Assembly: GCA_966185765.1 (NCBI GenBank)
Contig: CBIFVZ010000035.1
Location: forward strand, 1 to 36,968
DNA from: CBIFVZ01 sp966185765
GTDB taxonomy: Bacteria > Pseudomonadota > Gammaproteobacteria > Enterobacterales > Enterobacteriaceae
DNA: 36,968 nt
Direction: 5' to 3'
Within the stretch, counting starts at the first letter, position 1; every line of letters starts with the position of its first letter. This document shows, one piece after another, positions 1-7,308 of this stretch. Position numbers and translations under genes: made by a program. The notes below the pieces were generated by a model. The model made no database searches and was not told the origin of the DNA. It saw only the letters and a list, made by a program, of their open reading frames with translations.

Positions 1-94
1 TTAAAACGATCGAAATAAAAGAATAGTATATGGCGATCAATTTCAACATTTTGATAGCCTGTAACTATCATTTCTTTTATTTCGATCGTTTTAA
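1..94. repeat. Perfect 23-bp inverted repeat with Dam (GATC) sites
   Basis: Bases 1-23 and 72-94 are exact reverse complements, separated by 48 bases. Each arm contains ACGATCG next to an A/T-rich run (CGATCGAAATAAAAG on one strand). GATC sites lie at 8-11, 35-38 and 84-87, so both arms and the spacer carry a Dam methylation site. The right arm ends 108 bases before the start of a LuxR-type regulator gene. The repeat might extend left of the window. It could be a cruciform or terminator of an unseen upstream gene, a regulator-binding site, or a pap-like Lrp/Dam switch; the sequence does not decide between these. Confidence 0.8.
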
Positions 95-202
95 ACGATT
101 TACGGATAGGTTTACAGGATGGTTTAATTGATTTGCGTAAAGGATTAATGCTTATTATTACCCGTGATTTTATTTTTCGGGTGAACAGGGAGGTTCATCA
201 AT

Positions 203-763
203 ATGAATTATCATCTTATTTCTGATGACAGTTTTATCCTGCCCGGAATTATCCATGTGATGGATAGTATAAATATCAGCGCGTTAGTCTATAACATCGG
301 CAACAGGCAGGTAAAATCAAACAAGGCTTTTCTCCCTCAAGCTGGCGATGTGGTATGTATCATTGTTAATAATGTACATTTACGAAGCCGCCTGTTTCGT
401 AATCCGGTTCTGGCCCGCTGCCGTTTAATCGTGATGTTAGATATTCCCGTCACGCCTTCAAGGCTGACGCATTTTCCCTGGCTGCTGCCTAAAAATATCA
501 GCATAAAGGCGTTTTCTGAGGTTATCCAGAAAACACAGCGCTCCTGTGTTTTTCGTGAAAAAGTCTCCTTTAGCACTCTGGCGCTATTTGAGGAACTGAG
601 CAATGGAAAGTCTGTCGCCAGCATATCTGCCTACTCTCAGGCACCGATGAAATCTGTTTATAAAATAAAACGAAATATTTTTCATAAATATGGCCTTCTG
701 AACTGTAATTCAGTCGGAATACTACTTTGCAGGGACATTCTCAGTATGAAGATCCCCGTGTAA
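203..763 (+). CDS. LuxR-type HTH regulator of the fimbrial cluster (putative)
   Basis: A 186-residue protein whose last third (about residues 121-180) reads as a degenerate LuxR/FixJ helix-turn-helix: a helix around LALFEELSNGKS, then ASISAYSQAPMKSVYKIKRN as the likely recognition region, and a closing IFHKYGLLN. The N-terminal 115 residues show no recognisable phospho-receiver Asp pattern, so the layout resembles RcsA-like or fimbria-associated LuxR proteins rather than a response regulator. The start is supported by a GGGAGG ribosome-binding site 9 bases before ATG 203. The gene is AT-rich relative to the housekeeping genes, which suggests it was acquired. It is co-directional with the fimbrial operon but 517 bases from it. 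Regulation of the fimbriae is inferred from position only. Confidence 0.75.
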   Translation: MNYHLISDDSFILPGIIHVMDSINISALVYNIGNRQVKSNKAFLPQAGDVVCIIVNNVHLRSRLFRNPVLARCRLIVMLDIPVTPSRLTHFPWLLPKNISIKAFSEVIQKTQRSCVFREKVSFSTLALFEELSNGKSVASISAYSQAPMKSVYKIKRNIFHKYGLLNCNSVGILLCRDILSMKIPV

Positions 764-1280
764 TTACGCAGGTTACATTTTATACGCTTGTTGCATTTTA
801 GTGTATTCAATACAGCTTTTTAACAAGTTACGCTATGCGATAAATTAATCGCCAGTGTTCACTAAGCTATCTGATTCATCTGTAGCAATTAATATTATTT
901 TCACCAACAAAAGCTCGACTTGCTGAAATTAACGCCGTTATTAGGTGTGATGACTTTTTTATGCGTGGATTATGGTCTGTAATTGTCCATCCTTCATTCA
1001 AAGCAGGTTACGAGCGAATTAACAATAAGGTTTAACGAATTCGGTAACTTTGCACTGAAAGGTCGTAATTACATGGCCAGAATTCACATTATAACTCAGC
1101 TATACGGGCATTATCTGGCAACCCGTTTTATAGGCTATTTACCGGATAATAATATCACTAAATCAGTGAATTAACGCGTTGCGCTAGTAAAGAACAAATA
1201 AACAGTGGTCATGTACTGGGGCGGAAAGTTTTTCGTCAAAATCATGAAATTAAGAAAACCATTAATTAAGGATAATTGCT
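764..1280. other. AT-rich leader ahead of the fimbrial operon
   Basis: There are 517 bases between the regulator and the major pilin gene. The region is AT-rich and contains no convincing gene. A 63-codon frame at 983-1174 begins with TTG, has no clear ribosome-binding site and matches nothing I recognise. The pilin gene has an AAGGATAA ribosome-binding site just before ATG 1281. Unlike the region before the regulator, no GATC site was seen here after position 764. I could not single out a promoter. The length suggests room for regulator binding. Confidence 0.5.
787..827 (+). terminator. Nested dyad after the regulator gene, possible terminator
   Basis: Two nearly concentric inverted repeats lie 23 bases after the regulator stop: CTTGTT (787-792) with AACAAG (822-827), and inside them the palindrome TGTATTCAATACA (802-814), followed by GCTTTTT. 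It could terminate the regulator transcript. The inner stem is short and AT-rich, so a protein-binding site is an equally good reading. Confidence 0.35.
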
Positions 1281-1841
1281 ATGAAAAAAACACTACTGAG
1301 CACCTCCCTGATTGCCGCCCTGGCCATCTCCGCGTTTTCTGTTAATGCTGCGTCAACCGGCACCATTACCTTTAACGGTGAGCTGACCGACTCCACCTGC
1401 GAAGTAGACATCAATGGCCAGGGTTCAGACGCCACTGTAACACTGCCGACGGTGAGCGTTAACGAGCTGGCTGCCAGCGGTGACACGACCGGTCGCACCT
1501 CCTTCAACATGAACCTGGCTAACTGCGTTGTAGGCACCCAGGGCGGGCACTCCAAAGTTGCTGCGTTCTTCCAGCCGGGTACCACCGTTGATCTGAGCAC
1601 TGGCCGCCTGCGCAACGTCAGCGGCACCGCCACCAACGTTGATCTCGAACTGCTGGACGCTACCGGCAACTACGCCTCCATCAACGTCGGTAATACTGAC
1701 CAGGTAAGCAATACCTCGTATGTGGACATCCAGGCAGATGGCTCCGCGCTGCTGCCTTACGCCGTTCAGTACTACGCCAACGCGCAGACTACCCCAGGTA
1801 CGGTAGTCAGCAGCGTGGTTTACAACCTGCAATATAAATAA
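1281..1841 (+). CDS. Major fimbrial subunit (type 1-like pilin)
   Basis: A 186-residue exported pilin of the chaperone-usher class. Residues 1-23 form a Sec signal peptide (MKKT start, hydrophobic core, cleavage likely after VNA). The mature part starts with the GTITFNGELTDSTCEV pattern typical of FimA/LpfA-like pilins. Cys40 and Cys82 have the usual spacing for the conserved intramolecular disulfide. The C-terminus YNLQYK has the penultimate Tyr and alternating hydrophobics of the beta strand that the chaperone caps and the next subunit displaces. It is the first gene of the structural operon and is followed by a GC-rich hairpin that may set its expression above that of the later genes. The subfamily is not assigned. 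Confidence 0.93.
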   Translation: MKKTLLSTSLIAALAISAFSVNAASTGTITFNGELTDSTCEVDINGQGSDATVTLPTVSVNELAASGDTTGRTSFNMNLANCVVGTQGGHSKVAAFFQPGTTVDLSTGRLRNVSGTATNVDLELLDATGNYASINVGNTDQVSNTSYVDIQADGSALLPYAVQYYANAQTTPGTVVSSVVYNLQYK

Positions 1842-1848
1842 CAGGCAG

Positions 1849-1871
1849 GTCAGGGGGGTACGCCCCCTGAC
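1849..1871 (+). promoter_or_regulatory. Intercistronic GC-rich hairpin between pilin and chaperone genes
   Basis: GTCAGGGGG (1849-1857) and CCCCCTGAC (1863-1871) form a perfect 9-bp stem with a 5-base loop, 7 bases after the pilin stop. No T-run follows. The position fits an mRNA-stabilising or partially attenuating hairpin, as is known after major pilin genes such as papA, giving more pilin than chaperone and usher. Confidence 0.6.
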
Positions 1872-1888
1872 TTCCCGGAGAATCGACG

Positions 1889-2620
1889 ATGTTCCTGAAC
1901 AGACAAGCCCCCCTTAAAACGCTGCTACTGTCACTTGCTGTCCTGTTTTCTGCACATACCTGCGCCAGCGTCACCGTCAACGGCACCCGGGTAATCTACA
2001 ACAGTACGGATAAGGAAATCAGCGTCAAACTGACCAACCACGGCAAAAAGCCGGTCCTGATTCAGAGCTGGATAGACAACGGCGATGAGAACGCCACTCC
2101 CGATCGTATTGACGTCCCGTTTACGCTAACCCCTCCCATTAACCGCGTTAATGGGGAAAAAGGTCAGACACTGCGTATCAGCTACACCGGTTCCCAGCCT
2201 CTTGCGACTGACCGCGAATCCGTTTACTGGCTCAACGTCATGGAAATTCCGGCCGTCAACGAGACGGAGGCTAACCGGCTACAAATTGCCCTGCGTACGC
2301 GCATCAAGCTTTTTTACCGCCCGGCCGCCCTGGAAGGCCGCGAGAAAGCCTCGCAGGCAGCCGAGAAGATCGTCTGGTCAGGCAGCAATGGTACGCTGCT
2401 GGCCCGCAATGACTCTCCCTACTACGTGTCCCTCGCCTCCGTTACCGTCAGTGCGCAGGGCAAAACTCACTCCGTCGATGGAAAAATGATCCCCCCTATG
2501 GGCCAGATTTCGTTTTCAGACAGCAAGCTGCCGCCCCTCACGCAGGGCGCTGTTATTCGCTATGAATATATCAACGACTGGGGCGCGGTCAGACAAAAAG
2601 AAAGCCGTTACGGAAGCTAA
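1889..2620 (+). CDS. Periplasmic fimbrial chaperone, PapD/FimC family
   Basis: A 243-residue periplasmic chaperone that would bind pilin subunits by donor-strand complementation and deliver them to the usher. Residues 1-27 are a signal peptide (cleavage probably after CAS). Family landmarks are NGTRVIY (Arg34), LTNHGKKPVLIQSWID, the F1-G1 segment around FTLTPPINRVNGEKGQTLRI, and RIKLFYRP with Lys140. After removal of the signal peptide Arg34 and Lys140 fall close to Arg8 and Lys112 of PapD, which anchor the subunit C-terminus. The short F1-G1 loop is of the FGS type. It lies 47 bases after the pilin gene, with a GGAG ribosome-binding site, and is co-transcribed with the usher. Confidence 0.93.
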   Translation: MFLNRQAPLKTLLLSLAVLFSAHTCASVTVNGTRVIYNSTDKEISVKLTNHGKKPVLIQSWIDNGDENATPDRIDVPFTLTPPINRVNGEKGQTLRISYTGSQPLATDRESVYWLNVMEIPAVNETEANRLQIALRTRIKLFYRPAALEGREKASQAAEKIVWSGSNGTLLARNDSPYYVSLASVTVSAQGKTHSVDGKMIPPMGQISFSDSKLPPLTQGAVIRYEYINDWGAVRQKESRYGS

Positions 2621-2656
2621 AGCGGCTTGACCCCACTATTTACAGGAAAGTGAATT

Positions 2657-5194
2657 ATGTGCCGTACCTTTTGTTATTCTTTACTGTCCATGTCCGTTAT
2701 GGCTGCTCTTTCGACCTGTGCATTTGCCGGTGCAGTGGAGAACACCTCAGAAGCCCGCACGCGACAGGAGTCGTTTCGTTTTGACCCCATTTTCCTGAAT
2801 ACCAGCGGCGGTCAGCGGGTGGATTTATCCCGCTTCGAGCACGGCAGCCCTATGCTGCCTGGCACCTGGATTACTGATATCGTGGTCAACGATGAGCTGG
2901 TCACCAGTGAAAAGCTGACGTTTACCGAGCAGCCTGACCGCCAGGTGACCGTCTGCCTTACCGCCGATGTACTGAGAAAAATCAACCTTAATTACAGCTC
3001 CCTGCCCGACGGCCTGAACCAGGCCCTGCGCAACGGGGAACCATGTTATGACCTGGTAAAACTCATACCGGGAACCACGCAAAACTACGATCCGGGCGAG
3101 CAGAAGCTGGAATTAACCATTCCCCAGGCCATGATGCGCAACACCCCGCGCGGGTACGTCAGCCCGGCCCTCTGGGACGAGGGAATACCGGCGGCGCTGA
3201 TGAGCTACAATGCCAGCACCTACACCACCCGCTCCCACGGGCAAAATTACAGCTCCTCTTATGTCGGGCTGAACGGCGGGGTTAACCTTGGTCCCTGGCA
3301 GTACCGGCACAGCGGCAACTACAACTGGCAGGAGAAGGTTGGCGGTAGCTACCAGTCGCTTGAAAACTACGTGCAGCGCGACCTGAAGTCCATCATGGGC
3401 CGCGTCCGTCTCGGGGAGGCCACCTCCAGCGGGCAGCTGTTTGACACCCTGCGATTTCGCGGCATCGAAGTCTTCAGCGACGACCGGATGCAGCCCCAGT
3501 CGCGGCGCGGGTACGCGCCGGACATTCGCGGCATAGCACGGACCAATGCGAGGGTCAGCATTCGCCAGAGCGACAGGCTTATCTATGAGACCACGGTTTC
3601 ACCGGGGGCCTTCCTCATTAACGATCTCTATCCCAGCGGCTACGGCGGCAACCTGGACGTCACCGTGACCGAGGCTGACGGCTCGGTCCAGCGTTTTCAG
3701 GTGCCTTACGCGTCGGTAACGCAGCTGCTGCGACCGGGTGTACACCGCTACAGCATACTTGCAGGGCGGCTTAACGATCCGTCGCTCTCTTCTAACCCGA
3801 ATCTCTATCAGGCTACCTACCAGCGCGGGCTGACCAATATCCTTACCAGCTACTTTGGCATTCAGGGCAGCGGCGCGGATTACTACGCGCTGATGCTGGG
3901 CACCGCAGTGAGTACCCCGATAGGCGCTTTCTCCGCAGACATCACCCAGGCACGCACACACCTGCAACAGAGCCCAACGGGGGCCTCCAGCGGGCAGAGC
4001 TACCAGTTGAGCTACAGCAAATATCTTCCTGGCACCGACAGTAACCTCACCATCGCGGCCTACCGTTTCTCAACGGCGGGATATTACGACTTTCGCACGG
4101 CGATGCAGGCAATTGATGAAGAGAAGCGGCACGGGAGCATTAATAACATCTGGCGTCCGAAGAACCGGTTCAATATCACCCTCAACCAGGGGCTGGGTGA
4201 AGGTATGGGTCAGATGTACCTGACGGGCTACACCCAGGACTACTGGAACCAGAATCACTCGGACCTGCAGTACCAGATGGGTTACAGCAATTATATCGGT
4301 CGGGTGAGCTTCAACCTCAGCGTCGGTCGCGTGCGCGGCGTGCGCGGACGTATGGAAACAAACATGCTGTTCAATATGTCGCTACCGCTGGGAAGTTACG
4401 ACAGCGGTAACACGCCGACGCTTAATGCAGGCTTGACGCGAAGCAGTAACGGCACGGTGGGTCAGCAGGTGGGCGTCTCCGGCACCTATGGGGATGACCA
4501 TCAGTACAACTACGGCGTGACCGGCAGCCATTATAACAAAGGCGTGGGTAGCAGCGTGGTGGTTAACAGCGGCTGGCGTTCGCCGTACAGCCACCTGTCG
4601 GGCAGCTACGGCGCCGGGAAGGACTACCAGAACCTGAGCCTTGGCGCGAGCGGAACGGTGATTGCGTGGCAGGACGGGGTAGTGGCTACGCCGTACACCG
4701 GAGACACTTTCGCAGTAGTAGAGGCGCCAGGGGCAAAAGGTGCGAAGGTGGGCGGTTATCCTGGTATACGGGTCGATGGTTTCGGTCATGCGGCCATTCC
4801 GTATCTTAACCCTTATGAGATGAACGAAATAAACCTTGATCCGAAGGGCACATCGCAGGGCCTGGAGTTCGGCAACACCTCAGATCGCGTGGCGCCGCTG
4901 TCGGGCGCGGTGAGCCGGGTAAGGTTCAGCACACGTGAGGGGATTCCGCTGCTCATTACGCTGCGTGATGCGCAGGGTAATCCGCTACCGTTTGGCGCGG
5001 ACGTGACGGACTCGTCAGGTGCGGTGGTGGGGAGCGTAGGCCAGATGGGGCAGGCGTATGTGCGGGTGGAGAAGCATGAAGACACGCTGACGGTGAAGTG
5101 GGGAGAGAGTGCCGCCCAGCAATGCCGGTTCAGCTACCGGACCACGGAAAGCGACACAACCGCGTTCAGTAAGATGAATGCCACGTGCAGATAA
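2657..5194 (+). CDS. Outer-membrane fimbrial usher, FimD/PapC family
   Basis: An 845-residue usher, close to the usual 800-880 of the family. It forms the outer-membrane pore through which pilins are assembled. In order: signal peptide (about 1-25), N-terminal chaperone-binding domain starting FRFDPIFLNTSGGQ and continuing VDLSRFEHGSPMLPGTW, a beta barrel interrupted by the plug domain near RGIEVFSDDRMQPQSRRGYA, the rest of the barrel rich in Tyr and Asn strands, and C-terminal domains with ITLRDAQGNPLPFGADV and a final Cys pair (QQCRFSY and NATCR). AGGAAAG precedes ATG 2657. It is intact, lies 36 bases after the chaperone gene, and is followed 17 bases later by the adhesin gene. Confidence 0.95.
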   Translation: MCRTFCYSLLSMSVMAALSTCAFAGAVENTSEARTRQESFRFDPIFLNTSGGQRVDLSRFEHGSPMLPGTWITDIVVNDELVTSEKLTFTEQPDRQVTVCLTADVLRKINLNYSSLPDGLNQALRNGEPCYDLVKLIPGTTQNYDPGEQKLELTIPQAMMRNTPRGYVSPALWDEGIPAALMSYNASTYTTRSHGQNYSSSYVGLNGGVNLGPWQYRHSGNYNWQEKVGGSYQSLENYVQRDLKSIMGRVRLGEATSSGQLFDTLRFRGIEVFSDDRMQPQSRRGYAPDIRGIARTNARVSIRQSDRLIYETTVSPGAFLINDLYPSGYGGNLDVTVTEADGSVQRFQVPYASVTQLLRPGVHRYSILAGRLNDPSLSSNPNLYQATYQRGLTNILTSYFGIQGSGADYYALMLGTAVSTPIGAFSADITQARTHLQQSPTGASSGQSYQLSYSKYLPGTDSNLTIAAYRFSTAGYYDFRTAMQAIDEEKRHGSINNIWRPKNRFNITLNQGLGEGMGQMYLTGYTQDYWNQNHSDLQYQMGYSNYIGRVSFNLSVGRVRGVRGRMETNMLFNMSLPLGSYDSGNTPTLNAGLTRSSNGTVGQQVGVSGTYGDDHQYNYGVTGSHYNKGVGSSVVVNSGWRSPYSHLSGSYGAGKDYQNLSLGASGTVIAWQDGVVATPYTGDTFAVVEAPGAKGAKVGGYPGIRVDGFGHAAIPYLNPYEMNEINLDPKGTSQGLEFGNTSDRVAPLSGAVSRVRFSTREGIPLLITLRDAQGNPLPFGADVTDSSGAVVGSVGQMGQAYVRVEKHEDTLTVKWGESAAQQCRFSYRTTESDTTAFSKMNATCR

Positions 5195-5211
5195 GTGCAA
5201 AGGAAATAAAG

Positions 5212-6372
5212 ATGAAAACAATAGCACCGATAAAAGGCCTCCTGTCGCTGCTCCTGCTCTGGGCAGGAGCCAGTCAGGCCGCAACATGGACCTGTCAAGA
5301 ATATTCAAGATGGGCACCAAAGGCCAATGTATTTACGTTTAATGGCGTCATTTCGATGGGAGAAGACATTCCGGTAGGAACAGTGGTCTACCGGGCAAGG
5401 CTGGAGGCGGATAATATGGGCCTCGAGTGCCAGACTCCAGATGAGAGTGGACTGGGTGTAGAAGTTCTTTTCCCTGCTCAAGTTCAGGTCATTAGTACCC
5501 CTACCAGTATGGTACCCGGCATTACTGCACCGCCGACTGGAGAAAACGTTTACCAGACTAATGTTCCTGGCATCGGTGTGGCGATAACAGCTGAAGGGAA
5601 AATGCCTTACACCTGGGAAGCAGCATGGGCTAGAAATGATTATGTGAATCGATGGTCAAACAAGAGCGGCGCTACTCTTGGCAGATTTGAGGTTAAGTTA
5701 ATAAAAACAGGACCTGTATCTCCTGGCATCGTCAATGCAATAAATTTTCCTCAGTTACAGGTAACGTTTACCACACCCACCGCTCCAGCAGGGAGTACGT
5801 TTATCGGTTTTCCGTTCCCTTTTTCAACAGTAAGCTATAACGGAACTATACAAATAATTAAAAGTACCTGTCGTACAGAAGTTGCTGATAAGGTTGTCGA
5901 TTTGGGAAGTCATGAGGTAAAGGATATAAAAAAGACCTCCGGGAGAGTGACAACATGGATGGATGCAGGTCTACGTCTAATCGGATGTCAGTTTTCTCCA
6001 GGATTTTACAATGAAAAAAATGGTAAGATTTATCACGTTGGGACAAATGTCGTTGGGCAGGGCACGCCCGACGCAAATACCGTCAGGCTCTCTCTCAGCG
6101 CATCGACTTCTGTTATTAATGCGAACACCGGAATTATTTCGCTAACCCCGGCATCAGACAGTGCAACCGGGGTAGGTATCCAGATTGGGCTAAAAGAAGG
6201 TTCGGAGATAAAGCCATACAATTTTAATACCAATGAAGTGATTTTTACGCCTTCTTCACCAGACGCACAAAGCCTGGAGATACCTATTTTTGCCAGGTAT
6301 ATAGCAACGAGCACTACAATTACACCCGGTAAAGCAAATGGTGCGATAGTTTATACCCTGAATTATTACTGA
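5212..6372 (+). CDS. Two-domain fimbrial tip adhesin (putative)
   Basis: A 386-residue exported protein at the FimH position of the operon. The start at 5212 is chosen because AAGGA lies 8 bases upstream and a signal peptide follows (about residues 1-22, ending ASQAA); an in-frame ATG at 5185 overlaps the usher end. The N-terminal part (about 23-220) has no pilin pattern and is presumably the receptor-binding domain; the ligand is unknown. The C-terminal part (about 221-386) is a pilin domain: GTIQIIKSTC, a second Cys in LIGCQFSP, and the end IVYTLNYY with a penultimate Tyr. The gene is visibly more AT-rich, with more ATA and AGA codons, than chaperone and usher, suggesting a separately exchanged tip gene. 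Confidence 0.85.
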   Translation: MKTIAPIKGLLSLLLLWAGASQAATWTCQEYSRWAPKANVFTFNGVISMGEDIPVGTVVYRARLEADNMGLECQTPDESGLGVEVLFPAQVQVISTPTSMVPGITAPPTGENVYQTNVPGIGVAITAEGKMPYTWEAAWARNDYVNRWSNKSGATLGRFEVKLIKTGPVSPGIVNAINFPQLQVTFTTPTAPAGSTFIGFPFPFSTVSYNGTIQIIKSTCRTEVADKVVDLGSHEVKDIKKTSGRVTTWMDAGLRLIGCQFSPGFYNEKNGKIYHVGTNVVGQGTPDANTVRLSLSASTSVINANTGIISLTPASDSATGVGIQIGLKEGSEIKPYNFNTNEVIFTPSSPDAQSLEIPIFARYIATSTTITPGKANGAIVYTLNYY

Positions 6373-6416
6373 TTGCCGTCTTTATTTTCCGGGTAGCGCC
6401 AGCTAATGGCTCGCCC

Positions 6417-6449
6417 GGCGCTATCCTGGCACAACGTCAGGATAGCGCC
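6417..6449 (+). terminator. Perfect 12-bp hairpin after the adhesin gene
   Basis: GGCGCTATCCTG (6417-6428) and CAGGATAGCGCC (6438-6449) pair perfectly around a 9-base loop, 45 bases after the adhesin stop. It has no T-run on either strand, so it may protect the 3' end of the operon mRNA or act with the weaker hairpin further down. Confidence 0.5.
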
Positions 6450-6518
6450 AAACGTGAACCACACTTTCCCGCTACCGATAAACAAGAACGGTAAACAAGC
6501 CCGCAGCACGCACGTATT

Positions 6519-6926
6519 TTATTCCGCTCTGGCAATATACGCTCTTAGAGCGTATTTCGCTTTTTTGATCAGGCAATATTCCCGCATAAAGGCAAATTTG
6601 ATTCGCTTGCTCAATTTTTCAGTGCGTTTAAACGGTGCCGTTGCAAATTTAATCTCGCGTATTTGTTGGCGATTAAAGTAACAATAACCATGAACTCCGC
6701 AGCTTATCCTTCTTGCCAGACTATACGTCAGGCGAACAGCAGGAGCGAGAGCGTTAATCTCTTCTTTACCGCCCGTAGTGAGCAGTTGCCGGAATACGCC
6801 TGCCGCGTAAACCATATGATCAATATCTTTTGACGTCGGCGTGTTGGTAATACTTCCCTGCCTGACCCGATACAACACAAGGTTGTCAGTAATATGAGGG
6901 GGGCATGTTGCCTGTTCTTCTTTCAT
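6519..6926 (-). CDS. Hypothetical protein, 135 residues
   Basis: I do not recognise this protein. It is a 135-codon frame on the minus strand between the fimbrial operon and yicG. Codon use in its first two thirds (ATT, CTG, GCG, GGC, AAA, GAA in normal proportions) looks like real enterobacterial coding. The middle (TGGKEEINALAPAVRLTYSL) looks like an ordinary folded segment. The last third is strongly basic (FKRTEKLSKRIKFA, then KKAKYALRAY). No signal peptide, membrane helix or named motif is visible. The ribosome-binding site before 6926 is poor. The upstream region is AT-rich. It might be a horizontally acquired small gene, a remnant, or a chance frame. Confidence 0.4.
   Translation of the reverse strand: MKEEQATCPPHITDNLVLYRVRQGSITNTPTSKDIDHMVYAAGVFRQLLTTGGKEEINALAPAVRLTYSLARRISCGVHGYCYFNRQQIREIKFATAPFKRTEKLSKRIKFAFMREYCLIKKAKYALRAYIARAE
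6537..6566 (+). terminator. Possible intrinsic terminator of the fimbrial operon
   Basis: ATACGCTCT (6537-6545) and AGAGCGTAT (6547-6555) form a dyad followed by TTCGCTTTTTT. Hairpin plus T-rich tail on the plus strand fits an intrinsic terminator about 165 bases past the adhesin stop. It overlaps the 3' end of the putative minus-strand gene at 6519-6926. Confidence 0.4.
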
Positions 6927-7308
6927 ACTGATTTACGGCTCAATCATAAAAAGCATTTGAGACAAAACAAAAGTAGCGAATAAAAAATCAACAGCTACAA
7001 AACGACATGCATACCATTGTCGCAGTCGGCATTAAACACCCTTACTTTCAACAGAAATCATCGTTCAGGCCAGATTTATAGATACTCATGACAGTAAAAA
7101 TGTCACTAACAAGAATGACATTCATTAAAAAAGCGCTTAAATTTCTCATTTGGCTAATTTTAAGAATTAAAAATAAATGACGTAAAATCATAATGATAAC
7201 ATCACTACCGGATAAGAAAAGCTAATCACAAACCTTTGCCTTAAAAAAACTCAATCGAGCCTTTTCAAACAAATCGCTACCCTGCCGCCTCACTTTTCAG
7301 GGGCTATC
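6927..7308. other. AT-rich intergenic region ahead of yicG with TGACA/TGTCA repeats
   Basis: There are 382 bases without a convincing gene. Three copies of a pentamer occur close together: TGACA at 7089-7093, its complement TGTCA at 7101-7105, and TGACA at 7116-7120. The last two form the 7-bp dyad AATGTCA (7099-7105) / TGACATT (7116-7122). This looks like an operator for a regulator I cannot name. The region would hold promoters for yicG (plus) and for the putative gene at 6519-6926 (minus). AGGGGC precedes yicG. Confidence 0.4.

Noticed and set aside
1..94. A fimS-like invertible promoter segment
   Set aside because: The spacer is only 48 bases, no recombinase gene is present in the window, and fimS-type switches are about 300 bases long with short repeats.
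983..1174. A 63-codon frame ahead of the pilin gene
   Set aside because: It starts with TTG, has no clear ribosome-binding site, and shows no recognisable protein pattern in an AT-rich leader.
4382..4789. Long antisense frames inside the usher gene (also 3599-3967)
   Set aside because: They are shadows of a GC-rich, well-supported usher frame and lack ribosome-binding sites and plausible protein composition.
6406..6681. A 91-codon plus-strand frame after the adhesin
   Set aside because: It runs through two hairpins and overlaps antisense the better-looking minus-strand frame; no ribosome-binding site or family pattern.
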